64,000 nt of DNA from Prevotella sp. (GCA_017471245.1 JAFUVB010000060.1:1-64000); one strand, 5' to 3'. Numbered from the stretch's first letter, positions 53,244 to 60,542 are shown. A program made the numbers and translations. Notes: a model not told the origin generated them from the sequence alone.

Positions 53244-53364
53244 GTTAGCAAGTCTTTATCAACTCGCAAAAGAAATGTACCCAGGCGAAAGCCCAGGCAC
53301 TTGGAGAAAACTTGCCAGAAAGTCTTTGACTATACAAAGGGCTACACGTTCAGCTCAAACTTAA
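53221..53364 (+). CDS. Possible small protein, 47 aa, overlapping the previous ORF
   Basis: A GTG at 53221 opens a 47-codon frame (beginning VQGAKDRELASLYQLAKEMY) in another frame from the preceding ORF, overlapping it by 23 nt. The composition is protein-like and helical, with a basic end (TWRKLARKSL). It overlaps the 3' end of the convergent thymidylate-synthase-like gene by 23 nt. Start uncertain; it may not be real. Confidence 0.3.
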   Translation: MQGAKDRELASLYQLAKEMYPGESPGTWRKLARKSLTIQRATRSAQT

Positions 53365-53983
53365 CGTCATCACCGTTGAGCAACTGCTGTGTTCGTTCAA
53401 TGTTATTCTCGTAAATGTGAACGTTTCCGAGGTTGAGCGTTATGGATTTCAATGGCAGATCTATTTGACGAGCCATCAAATACAAATGGTAAATGTCAGC
53501 AGGCAAGCCCAGATTTGCGTCGCTGCTTCTTTGGTATGCTGACAAAACCAGTTCGTCGTCATCAATCTGGAATTGCACCAGGCTCAAGCAAGGTGCTTGG
53601 TTGCTCTCCGCTCCTGTTTCGCCAAGGAAAAGCACGTAGTTCTTGCTGTTGCGCTTCTCACGATTGATTTTCTCAATGAGCCGTGGCAACCGTTCAAAAT
53701 ACGTTGGATAACTGTTAACCAGGATTGACCCGCAATAATCCCACCAGTTTATGCCTACGTCTCTGTAACGCTCCACGTTCCGCTCGCCCTGCATAAACAA
53801 CTGGAGTTCGCTTTTAAGTTTCTTACGGGCTATGCCGTGACTCTCGAAGATGTCGAGCAGGTCAGCCGGTGTCAGGCTCAGCCGCTCGTTAAGGAGGTAC
53901 TTAATGTTTCCCTTCTTGTTGTGCTGCATCTTACCCTTGGCAAGAATGTCAGCCAGAATCTGATAATACTTGTTCTGTGCCAT
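53342..53983 (-). CDS. Thymidylate synthase-fold protein, predicted dCMP-type (hydroxy)methylase
   Basis: A 213-aa protein that aligns along its length with thymidylate synthase: ELQLFMQGERNVERYRDVGINWWDY (TS: ELLWFLQGDTN...), APCLSLVQF with the catalytic Cys132, YQRSSDANLGLPADI and NVHIYENNIE near the end. It is shorter than ThyA (264 aa) and lacks the N-terminal Arg loop. At the position of E. coli TS Asn177 (GLPFN) it has Asp163 (GLPAD), the change that marks dCMP hydroxymethylases such as T4 gp42. I infer a preference for dCMP and a role in modifying phage nucleotides; the cofactor product is unknown. A TACCTTTG box precedes it. Confidence 0.78.
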   Translation of the reverse strand: MAQNKYYQILADILAKGKMQHNKKGNIKYLLNERLSLTPADLLDIFESHGIARKKLKSELQLFMQGERNVERYRDVGINWWDYCGSILVNSYPTYFERLPRLIEKINREKRNSKNYVLFLGETGAESNQAPCLSLVQFQIDDDELVLSAYQRSSDANLGLPADIYHLYLMARQIDLPLKSITLNLGNVHIYENNIERTQQLLNGDDVKFELNV

Positions 53984-54007
53984 TGTTTTTCTCTTTGCTT
54001 AACACTG

Positions 54008-54015
54008 CAAAGGTA
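54008..54015 (-). promoter_or_regulatory. Putative -7 element for the thymidylate-synthase-like gene
   Basis: TACCTTTG on the minus strand, 24 nt before the ATG at 53983. No clear -33 TTTG. Confidence 0.55.
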
Positions 54016-54049
54016 GCAAACTTTCAGCGCGACACGGGCGAAATCTGGA

Positions 54050-54295
54050 CTATTCTGCTGCAAACGGTTTGCAGTCGCTCCTAAACCTTTTTATCAGGCT
54101 ATACACTTTCCTCTCGCTGATGTGGTAACGGTCGGCAAGAGCCGCCACAATATATGACACCTTGTTACCTTCAGCACACATCTGGATATATTCATCATAA
54201 AGGGCAATATATTGTGCATCGTCAAGCCTGATGCCTGCCGAAAGTAGGTTTTTTAATAGCCCAGAATTAAATTTTATCGCCTCAATTACCTTCAT
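54050..54295 (-). CDS. Small HTH protein, Mor-like
   Basis: The frame extends up to 54325, but that start overlaps a plus-strand promoter box; the ATG at 54295 (MKVIEAIKFNSG) gives 81 aa. The C-terminal half is a helix-turn-helix: SYIVAALADRYHISERKVYSLIKRF. The pattern resembles the DNA-binding part of Mu Mor/C-type activators, but it is shorter than those (about 130 aa). It could regulate the phage end or the adjacent hairpin RNA. Placement between the TS-like gene and the hairpin locus is all the context available. Confidence 0.6.
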   Translation of the reverse strand: MKVIEAIKFNSGLLKNLLSAGIRLDDAQYIALYDEYIQMCAEGNKVSYIVAALADRYHISERKVYSLIKRFRSDCKPFAAE

Positions 54296-54310
54296 ATCCA
54301 AATTATTTCG

Positions 54311-54318
54311 TACCTTTG
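54311..54318 (+). promoter_or_regulatory. Putative plus-strand -7 element for a hairpin RNA
   Basis: TACCTTTG on the plus strand; transcription would start near 54324, exactly at the base of the long hairpin 54323-54424. No clear -33 element. Confidence 0.5.
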
Positions 54319-54322
54319 CACC

Positions 54323-54424
54323 CATCTCACTTACATGTCGATAAAAATAGCGCGAACCGCGACGAGGGTCTATGCCCCCAGTCGTGCGGTTTGCGCATTT
54401 GGATATTAATATGTAGGTGAGATG
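54323..54424 (+). ncRNA. Candidate structured RNA, about 102-nt hairpin
   Basis: The outer stem pairs CATCTCACTTACAT (54323-54336) with ATGTAGGTGAGATG (54411-54424), 14 bp with one G-U. The inner stem pairs GCGCGAACCGC (54350-54360) with GCGGTTTGCGC (54386-54396), 11 bp with one G-U; GAC/GTC and GGG/CCC pairs close the tip. G-U pairs would break a DNA cruciform but fit RNA. A 24-codon frame (MSIKIARTATRVYAPS...) lies inside. A second small stem, CTGGGG/CCCCAG (54438-54459), follows. It fills the gap between two minus-strand genes. Confidence 0.5.
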
Positions 54425-54468
54425 ACTATTAATCCGGCTGGGGGCTTTTATATCCCCAGGCGCATTTG

Positions 54469-54870
54469 CTAAGAGAGCCAGCGGTCCACGTAGCCGATGG
54501 CGGCTGTGCGTACACTGTTAAAGTCAGTCCACTCCTGGTTATACTCAGCTTTCTTGGCCGTGTCTGTGACCTCCTTTCCGAGCACTTGCAGGCGATGGGT
54601 CTTGATGGCATCTTCCTCCGTCTGGCTGTACTGGCTGCGGATTATGCCATTGGCCAGACTGTCACGGTCTGCCTCTGTAGCCTCAATCAGCGTGCCGCCG
54701 TCGGCCATCGGTCCCTGGTAGGCATAGCCGGTTGTCGGTTCTGGCTGTTGCTGGCCGTCCATCACTTCCGGCACATAGTCCGGGATGACCTCCTCGTTCA
54801 GATAGGCAATAAAGTGCTTATCGTCGTACTTCTCAAATGTTCTGCGCTCTGTGTAGATTACTCTGTTCAT
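54469..54870 (-). CDS. Phage protein of unknown function, next to RT; possible tail-fibre accessory
   Basis: A 133-aa protein starting MNRVIYTERRTFEKYDDKHF. The middle (TTGYAYQGPMADGGTLIEATEADRD) and the helical end (EYNQEWTDFNSVRTAAIGYVDRWLS) recall small fibre-associated proteins of Bacteroides phages. It starts 3 nt after the RT stop, so it is co-transcribed with RT. It is acidic and does not look like the basic four-helix Avd accessory protein of classical DGRs, so Avd is not seen here. Function unknown. Confidence 0.7.
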   Translation of the reverse strand: MNRVIYTERRTFEKYDDKHFIAYLNEEVIPDYVPEVMDGQQQPEPTTGYAYQGPMADGGTLIEATEADRDSLANGIIRSQYSQTEEDAIKTHRLQVLGKEVTDTAKKAEYNQEWTDFNSVRTAAIGYVDRWLS

Positions 54871-54873
54871 TGT

Positions 54874-56523
54874 TCAAGTGAATTTCAGGAATTTCTTTCC
54901 TTGTTTGTTGGTGTATTCCGTTATTACCGTAGGACAGGGCAAATCCTCCTTTGTGAAGTCATTGCCCGCCTGATCGAGCAGTACCGAGCTACCGGAATAT
55001 GAGTACCATTCTGCATCCCTGCCTGTCGGCTGGCCAGTCTTCTTGTCAATCTCCGGCTCAAACTCGTAGGTCTCAACTTCCTCGCCTTCGTCATTGACGG
55101 CTGCCGTCGTCTTGACGATCCGCTTGTAACGGATGGCAAGTCGTTTCTTCGGGCGTGTCTGCTGTTCCGTTTTTGTTCCGCCGTTACCGTCTGGAACTTG
55201 CACTAACACTGTTTCCTTCTCGATGGTGCTGTCATCCTCGATGAAGTCCACCAGCAGAATCTTGTAGGGCGTTTCATCCTGCCCGTCCTTGCATACGATC
55301 TCAGAAAACGTGCGTTTCTGGTCGTAGCGCATCCCCTTGAAGGGAATGTTCACTTTACGGTTCTTAATGACCGTTCCAAGTCTTTTCTCCATATTAATAT
55401 CTAATTTACGTAAAAGGTTGTTCGTGTCAGCATGTGAGGCAAAACCTATCCGGCTTGCACACCTGAGGCGTGTTTCCTCCGGACTGAGCCCCTTTTTCTT
55501 GCACTTGGCCACCTCGCGGCAGAGGGCCTTCTTGTTGCGTTTCCTGAGCCTGATATGGTCGTGAAAGAACACATATCCGCAAACGTCGATGCCACCGGCA
55601 TCCACCGGCCTGACGTTCCAGTTCTTGTTGACGTCGATGTAGTAGTCACGGGCCAGCACCATAATCTGCATTTCCGTCACCAGATGAAGAAACACCTTGT
55701 CACCGTGCTCCGTCACCATATTGTCGGCAAAGCGCTGATAGCGGTTGTTCAGGCCCTCGGCCACAAACCCGTCGAATTTCCTGTTTAGATACTCCACCCC
55801 CTTGGCCAGTTCCGCCGCCTGCGCCTCAGTCCTGCACGTCAGGAAACAGTCTGTCACGTAGCGGCTGCGCCAGTAGGCCATTTTCTCAGGATCCTTGGCT
55901 ATGTCGAATATCCTTATGACATCATGGTCAAACTTTGCCAGAAAGAAATTCGCCAGGATCTGTGAGAGTTTCACGCCAAGGGGCAGCCCCAGATAGTAAC
56001 TGTCAATAAACTCATCGAGGAAAGCCAGCAGTTTCGGGTCCTTAATCTTTGTCCGGATCCGTTCCTTCATCAGGCTGTGGAGGATATGCTGGAAATAGTG
56101 GTGCGCATCCAACTGGACGAAATAGTATGTGCCCAGATAGTCACGTTCAAGGTCGGCCTTAAGTAGTTTCATAAAGTCGTGGGTGCCACGCCCCTTTACG
56201 CAGGAGCAACTGCGCCGTATATATGTGCCGCACAAAAGCGGCTCGACGTGTTGACAGGCAGCCCATTGAATAACATGGTCGTCAATGGGCACTTTGCTGA
56301 TAGTCCTGGTCTTGTGCTCGTGGATTACGTCATCCCTGTATTCTGAGGTTCTCCATGTACCCGAAATATAGGCATCGAGAAGCCTGTCAAGGTTGGCTTC
56401 AAGGTCGGCCTCAAATTTGCGGACGGCTGCACGCCTGTGCTTACCGTCCGCAAACCCATCGAAGGCCTTTTCAAAATTCAGCCTCGTTTCGATGAGGGGG
56501 GAAATAAAGCCTCTTCGTTTCAT
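54874..56523 (-). CDS. DGR reverse transcriptase with C-terminal extension
   Basis: A 549-aa reverse transcriptase of the DGR class. Seen: finger region with RTISKVPIDDHVIQWA, catalytic Asp139 in VQLDAHHYF, the DGR-type SQ motif PLGVKLSQ (181-188), the active-site box FADN (265-268; most RTs have YxDD), GIDVCGYVFF (about 311-320) and the thumb RLRCASRIGFASHADTNNLL (353-370). Residues about 412-549 are an extra acidic/beta-rich domain absent from usual DGR RTs of 350-400 aa. The gene starts 158 nt after the TR on the same strand. It copies the TR RNA with errors at adenines and the cDNA replaces the VR in the fibre gene. The Asp-to-Asn change at the second box residue is notable. Confidence 0.93.
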   Translation of the reverse strand: MKRRGFISPLIETRLNFEKAFDGFADGKHRRAAVRKFEADLEANLDRLLDAYISGTWRTSEYRDDVIHEHKTRTISKVPIDDHVIQWAACQHVEPLLCGTYIRRSCSCVKGRGTHDFMKLLKADLERDYLGTYYFVQLDAHHYFQHILHSLMKERIRTKIKDPKLLAFLDEFIDSYYLGLPLGVKLSQILANFFLAKFDHDVIRIFDIAKDPEKMAYWRSRYVTDCFLTCRTEAQAAELAKGVEYLNRKFDGFVAEGLNNRYQRFADNMVTEHGDKVFLHLVTEMQIMVLARDYYIDVNKNWNVRPVDAGGIDVCGYVFFHDHIRLRKRNKKALCREVAKCKKKGLSPEETRLRCASRIGFASHADTNNLLRKLDINMEKRLGTVIKNRKVNIPFKGMRYDQKRTFSEIVCKDGQDETPYKILLVDFIEDDSTIEKETVLVQVPDGNGGTKTEQQTRPKKRLAIRYKRIVKTTAAVNDEGEEVETYEFEPEIDKKTGQPTGRDAEWYSYSGSSVLLDQAGNDFTKEDLPCPTVITEYTNKQGKKFLKFT

Positions 56524-56680
56524 TTCGGTGTCTAATCGGTGTCATTGCAGTGTCTTGGATTCTGCTTTTTTTGTTTGGCCTCAGAAATTTCGGCTTGGCT
56601 TCCGCCAATCTACTATAACTTCCACCAGAGTTTATTTTCCGCCGTGGGGCGAGGTCCCGCGCCTCATAACCATTGTAAAA

Positions 56681-56804
56681 GTTGAGAGGCGACCCGATGT
56701 TCGCATTGGAGTTCGAGACGGCATTGTTCACGTTGACATCAGCAGACCCCGCATTGGCCCCGTTGTTCGCATTACAACCACGAAGCACCAGCCGGAAGCC
56801 AGAA
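56681..56804 (-). repeat. DGR template repeat (TR)
   Basis: 124 bp that match 57046-57169 except at 12 positions. On the coding (minus) strand every difference is an A in this copy. It is rich in AAC/AAT codons, the classical DGR template design, and lies between the fibre gene and RT, in the same direction. A spurious frame (56471-56842) reads through it. It stays constant and supplies the RNA template. Confidence 0.96.
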
Positions 56805-56839
56805 CACCGAATCAGAGGCACGGCCACTTTTTCAGGCTG

Positions 56840-56847
56840 CAAAGGTA
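56840..56847 (-). promoter_or_regulatory. Putative promoter box for the TR-RT transcript
   Basis: TACCTTTG on the minus strand. The transcript would start near 56834, 30 nt before the TR, so the template RNA and RT have their own promoter. The -33 element is poor. Confidence 0.6.
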
Positions 56848-56901
56848 CTCAATTTATCCCGATTATCAGATAAAATATGGAAAAAAGTCAAAGATCGCCA
56901 T

Positions 56902-56922
56902 ATAAAAAACCGCTTCGCGGTT
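56902..56922 (-). terminator. Rho-independent terminator after the fibre gene
   Basis: On the minus strand AACCGC, loop GAA, GCGGTT followed by TTTTTAT. It would stop transcription from the fibre gene before the TR promoter, separating the two units. Confidence 0.7.
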
Positions 56923-56994
56923 GTTGATGGGGGTGGCCTGACGGCCACGGGTTCTTTTGTTTCCCACGAACACCTTAGGCCACCTATGCCCACA

Positions 56995-58473
56995 TTAGGC
57001 CGCTTGTGCATACACTGGTTCCACCGGCCACTCCTCTTCTGCTTCGCAGAGAGGCGACCCGATGTACGCATAGGAGTACGAGACGGCATTGAGCACGTAG
57101 ACAACAGCAGACCCCGCATAGGCCCCGTTGCTCGCATGACAACCACGAAGCACCAGCCGGAAGCCAGAAGTAGCTCCAGAAATATTCCAGAAATAGTCAC
57201 AGTGATAGGTCGAGGCGCTGCCGCCTGTCTCTGTCGGCCAGATTTCCAGGTTATCATAGCTCAGCACCTTTATATAGCTGCTGCCTTGTGTCGGACTTGT
57301 CGAATAAGCCACCATCCCCGTCTCCACTCCGATGGTCCAGGTGCCATAGATGGAAGGTGCCACAAGATGCGTTATGCTGGTGTCCTCGTTGACCTTGCCA
57401 AATTCATCGTCCTGATGCCGCCAGAGATAGGCAAAGGCATTCTTAAGGCCAAAGAAAACCGGAACGGGTGCCGTGTAGATGGTCGCACCGTCTTCGCCCT
57501 TTACCTCGTAGTTCACCACGCCGCAACTGTCACCCAGTTCCACGCCTACACTTGTCGGAAGGAACGGGTTGTACCCATTATGATTATTCCATGCCGTACC
57601 ATTCCAAGTTGACACACCATTGCCAAGGCCACCTTGATAGAGTCCGTCGCTGTCACGGGCCGCATTGAACGCGTCCTGAATGTTACGCGTGCCGAAGATG
57701 ACCTCAAAGAGGATCTTCACGGCCGCATTATGGCGCATCGTTCCGCAGAGCCACCCCGTGCCGTTCTTGCGGGCCGCCTTGCGCATATTCTCGCAGGTCA
57801 TTCCCGTTACGGCCATGCCCAGCTCTGACCTGTAGGTGCCGTCACGGTCAGAATGGTTCTGACCGCCCCGGTAGTTCGGATCATCGTTGATGTAGCTGAC
57901 CAAAGTCTGAGTGTCACGCTCCAGGCTTGCAAAGCCATGAGCCGACAATGAGCCAACCGGAATGACATAGTTGTACTGGCCGGGAATAGGGGTCAGGCTT
58001 ATGGCCTCGTGGAAAAGGCCGCCTGCCAGCCAGAAGGCAACATACCATTTGACACCCCATCCCCATTGATAGTGCCCCATCGACCCGTCCAGCTTGGCGG
58101 TCTCGCCATTGGCAAAGCGGTAATGATTCGTCGGGTCAAGTTTCCGGCGACTGTGGTCATTCTTAACCAGGTAGCAGCCCAGTTTAAGTATGTCCGGCAA
58201 GTTCTGCCCCATTGACAGGCTGCCGCCCCACGTTGCCGCCTTCGGTGTGCTCACCGCCGTGTTCCAAACGCGCTCAAAATAGGGGGCGCTTGCCATTGTC
58301 ACGGCCTCGCGGAGTGGCATCCGCTCACTCTCACCCGTCCTGGAGTTGAACACCTCGATGCTCTTGTCCTGGACATCATTGCTGCCCAGGGGCAGGTCGT
58401 CCACCTGCTCCCCAGTGTCAAACGCGGTCATAATCGCCCGCAGTTTGGTTTCTTCTGCATCTGTAAATGCCAT
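56995..58473 (-). CDS. DGR target protein: tail-fibre with C-type-lectin-like variable end
   Basis: A 492-aa phage fibre protein. The N-terminus (about 1-75) contains a short attachment/coiled region; the middle and C-terminus (WGWGVKWYVAFWLAGG, YNGTAWNNHNGYNPF-like blocks, SGFRLVLRGC) have the pattern of DGR-type C-type-lectin variable proteins. Residues 435-476 are encoded by the VR. Ten residues differ from the template: His446, Ser448, Tyr452, Val457, Tyr459, Leu461, Tyr466, Tyr468, Tyr470 and Cys476, where the template gives Asn (Asp at 457). Two template Asn codons are unchanged. Likely receptor-binding tip, varied to follow changing host surfaces. Confidence 0.92.
   Translation of the reverse strand: MAFTDAEETKLRAIMTAFDTGEQVDDLPLGSNDVQDKSIEVFNSRTGESERMPLREAVTMASAPYFERVWNTAVSTPKAATWGGSLSMGQNLPDILKLGCYLVKNDHSRRKLDPTNHYRFANGETAKLDGSMGHYQWGWGVKWYVAFWLAGGLFHEAISLTPIPGQYNYVIPVGSLSAHGFASLERDTQTLVSYINDDPNYRGGQNHSDRDGTYRSELGMAVTGMTCENMRKAARKNGTGWLCGTMRHNAAVKILFEVIFGTRNIQDAFNAARDSDGLYQGGLGNGVSTWNGTAWNNHNGYNPFLPTSVGVELGDSCGVVNYEVKGEDGATIYTAPVPVFFGLKNAFAYLWRHQDDEFGKVNEDTSITHLVAPSIYGTWTIGVETGMVAYSTSPTQGSSYIKVLSYDNLEIWPTETGGSASTYHCDYFWNISGATSGFRLVLRGCHASNGAYAGSAVVYVLNAVSYSYAYIGSPLCEAEEEWPVEPVYAQAA
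57034..57053 (-). other. Hairpin at the 3' end of the VR
   Basis: On the coding strand CTCTCTGC, loop GAA, GCAGAAGAG (57053-57034): 8 bp with one bulged A. It is absent from the TR. A short GC-rich hairpin just after the VR is required for efficient retrohoming in the BPP-1 phage DGR, so this is a probable homing element. Confidence 0.6.
57046..57169 (-). repeat. DGR variable repeat (VR)
   Basis: 124 bp at the 3' end of the fibre gene, equal to the TR except at 12 sites. On the coding strand the changes are template A to T (8), to C (2) and to G (2). No other base of the template differs in the repeat. Confidence 0.96.
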
Positions 58474-58491
58474 TTTGATTCTGTTTAAACG

Positions 58492-59937
58492 TTATACAAT
58501 TCTTATCTTCCCCTTGTTCAGGCGCATCTTCCCGGAACTCGTCAGACGGATGCGCGGGCCTCTTACGTTCACGCTCACCTGCTGCCATAATTCCGTGTTC
58601 TGGGGCGGGATGACCCAAAAGACACTCTCACCCGTTCCCGTCACTATGATGCCCCCTGACGGGTCAACCATTGCCGACGTGCCTGAGACTTTCTGATAAA
58701 GCACGTTCTGCATCACATAGGTAGGATATAACTGCACACTGATGCGCTGCTTCTCCTTGTTCTTCGTGCTGATGGTGCCAAGTACGCCCACGGCCATCTT
58801 CACGGGTGCCGCTGAGCTCTCACCGCTGATGCTCCTGACAAGCGCATCAATCTCCACCATTTTCTCTCCCGCGTTCTGGGCGGCTGTCTGGGCGGCACCG
58901 GTGGCGTCAAGGCAGTCGCTTTTCAACTTGCCCAGGTTCTGCGCTTCGGCATTGGCGGCTGATGCCGCAAGTGCGGCCTTCTCTGCCTGGGAACTGGCTG
59001 CTGTCGCCGCATTGTTGGCAGCGGAGGTGGCCGCCTGGCTGTCGGTCTTCAGGCGGGCAAACTCAGCCACACGGGCATCCTCGGCAGACTCACGGCCGGA
59101 CTCGGCAGACACGCGTCCCTTTTCTGCTGAAATGCGGGCATCCTCATTGCCTTGTCGGGTGGTTTCCTGATTCTGGCGGGTGGTCTCGTTGCCCTTGCGA
59201 GTGGTTTCGTTGCCTTGCCTGGTCGTTTCCTGACTTTGGCGGGTGGTCTCATTGGTCTGGCGGGTGGTCTCGTTACTTTTCCGTGTGGACTCGTTGGTCT
59301 GCCGTGTGGACTCCTGGCTTTGGCGCGTGGACTCCGCTGTTTGTCTGTCGGTTTCTGCCTCCTGGGCGGCAGCCAGCCAAGTGTCGTATGCGGCCTTGAC
59401 TCCATTGTACCATTCCGGCCATTCCGCTTTCCGGGCATTAAACCAGGTGGTCCAGTCGCCTTTCGTGGCTTCAAACCAAGTCGTCCAGGCGGGGCTCACG
59501 CTCTCATACCAGGCCTTGACGGTCTGGTATATGGAGTTTGCCAGGTCAGCCTTTCCATTGGCGTTCTGAGCGGCCTCCACGGCTGCCGTCTTGGCTGCCG
59601 TTATGTCCAGCACGGCGGCTGTCACCTGGGCAGCCTTGTCGCTGGCATTCTGGGCGGCTGCATTTGCCTTGCCCGCAGCCGTGTTGGCGGCATCAGCGGC
59701 ATCGTTCGCCCGCTGCTCGGCCTCTGCGACATTGGCGGTCATCATATTCAGAGGAACACGCACAACCTTCACCACACCCCCAATTTCCTGGAGGCATTGC
59801 ATCGAGGAAATCCCCAGCAATGATGTTGCCAGCTCAATCCCCTCTACCGTGGAGCTGTGCTGCTTCACGTAGTCGAGGAACGCCGGCAATACCATTGCAA
59901 AGAACGCCTCATTTTCTGCTTGTGTCGTCTGATACAT
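58492..59937 (-). CDS. Phage fibre-shaft protein with tandem heptad repeats
   Basis: A 481-aa protein, probably a fibre or baseplate component. Residues about 75-150 are an Ala-rich helix, about 197-265 a run of 7-residue repeats of the form E(S/T)TRQxN coded by 21-bp DNA repeats, and about 265-340 more Ala-rich helix, together a long coiled-coil shaft. The C-terminus (from about 370) is beta-rich (KEKQRISVQLYPTYVMQNVL; VSVNVRGPRIRLTSSGKMRL). It lies 18 nt upstream of the fibre target gene in the same operon. It could connect the tail to the receptor-binding fibre. Confidence 0.8.
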   Translation of the reverse strand: MYQTTQAENEAFFAMVLPAFLDYVKQHSSTVEGIELATSLLGISSMQCLQEIGGVVKVVRVPLNMMTANVAEAEQRANDAADAANTAAGKANAAAQNASDKAAQVTAAVLDITAAKTAAVEAAQNANGKADLANSIYQTVKAWYESVSPAWTTWFEATKGDWTTWFNARKAEWPEWYNGVKAAYDTWLAAAQEAETDRQTAESTRQSQESTRQTNESTRKSNETTRQTNETTRQSQETTRQGNETTRKGNETTRQNQETTRQGNEDARISAEKGRVSAESGRESAEDARVAEFARLKTDSQAATSAANNAATAASSQAEKAALAASAANAEAQNLGKLKSDCLDATGAAQTAAQNAGEKMVEIDALVRSISGESSAAPVKMAVGVLGTISTKNKEKQRISVQLYPTYVMQNVLYQKVSGTSAMVDPSGGIIVTGTGESVFWVIPPQNTELWQQVSVNVRGPRIRLTSSGKMRLNKGKIRIV

Positions 59938-59948
59938 AGGCCCGGCTT

Positions 59949-60245
59949 TTATTCAGCAGACTCCAGTACGCCATTGACCTCGCCCACGATGTCCTCGGCC
60001 ACGGCATTCAGTATGCCCTTGGCCTCTTCTGTGGTGAGCAACTTGAATTTCTTCAAGTCAACCAGCAGATAGCCGCCGTCGCTGTCATAACTGATGTTGG
60101 CCACATCCTCGTCGCCCTTCTTGATGCGGCTGTGAATCGTCACGCTGTTCTTCGACGTGGTCTTGGTTGTCAACATGGCCAGGGTCTGGCCGATCTCGTT
60201 CTCAAACTTCTCCGTTGCATTTGCGGAAACTTTCTTCAGTGCCAT
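59949..60245 (-). CDS. Small phage protein, function unknown
   Basis: A 98-aa protein (MALKKVSANATEKFENEIGQ), with a helical start, a beta middle (VTIHSRIKKGDEDVANISY) and an acidic helical end. It sits 11 nt before the fibre-shaft gene. Family not recognised; its place in the tail operon suggests a structural or assembly role. Confidence 0.7.
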   Translation of the reverse strand: MALKKVSANATEKFENEIGQTLAMLTTKTTSKNSVTIHSRIKKGDEDVANISYDSDGGYLLVDLKKFKLLTTEEAKGILNAVAEDIVGEVNGVLESAE

Positions 60246-60257
60246 AATTCTTTGGTT

Positions 60258-60539
60258 TTAAAAGTTGAACATTTTGTTTATTTCTCTCTTGATGAAAGCC
60301 AATAGGTTGCTATTCGCAAGGATGGCCCAGACAATTTTCGCCTGGCTGTCCGCCATCGGGGCCTTGCCCTCCTTGTAGATCTGCCTGGCAATCTCGTCGA
60401 TGCCAAGGTCATCCGTTCCCTTGTGGATAATATTACCCACCGTCTTCGACACGTCCATTTCCTGGAACCTGTCAAACTCCACCTCAACCGTAATGGCTGA
60501 GAAGTCGTACTCCTTTGTTTTCTGATTTTCTTTCCCCAT
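60258..60539 (-). CDS. Small phage protein, function unknown
   Basis: A 93-aa protein (MGKENQKTKEYDFSAITVEVEF), with a beta-strand start and a helical end (IVWAILANSNLLAFIKREINKMFNF). It begins 3 nt after the large tail protein and is followed after 12 nt by the 98-aa gene. Not recognised; probably tail assembly. Confidence 0.7.
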   Translation of the reverse strand: MGKENQKTKEYDFSAITVEVEFDRFQEMDVSKTVGNIIHKGTDDLGIDEIARQIYKEGKAPMADSQAKIVWAILANSNLLAFIKREINKMFNF

Positions 60540-60542
60540 TGC

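Noticed and set aside
54469-54870. 133-aa protein as the DGR accessory protein Avd
   Set aside because: It is acidic and lacks the basic four-helix pattern of Avd.
56471-56842. 123-aa frame that reads through the TR
   Set aside because: It is open only because the TR is a copy of coding DNA; it overlaps the start of RT and has no ribosome site. The TR acts as RNA template.
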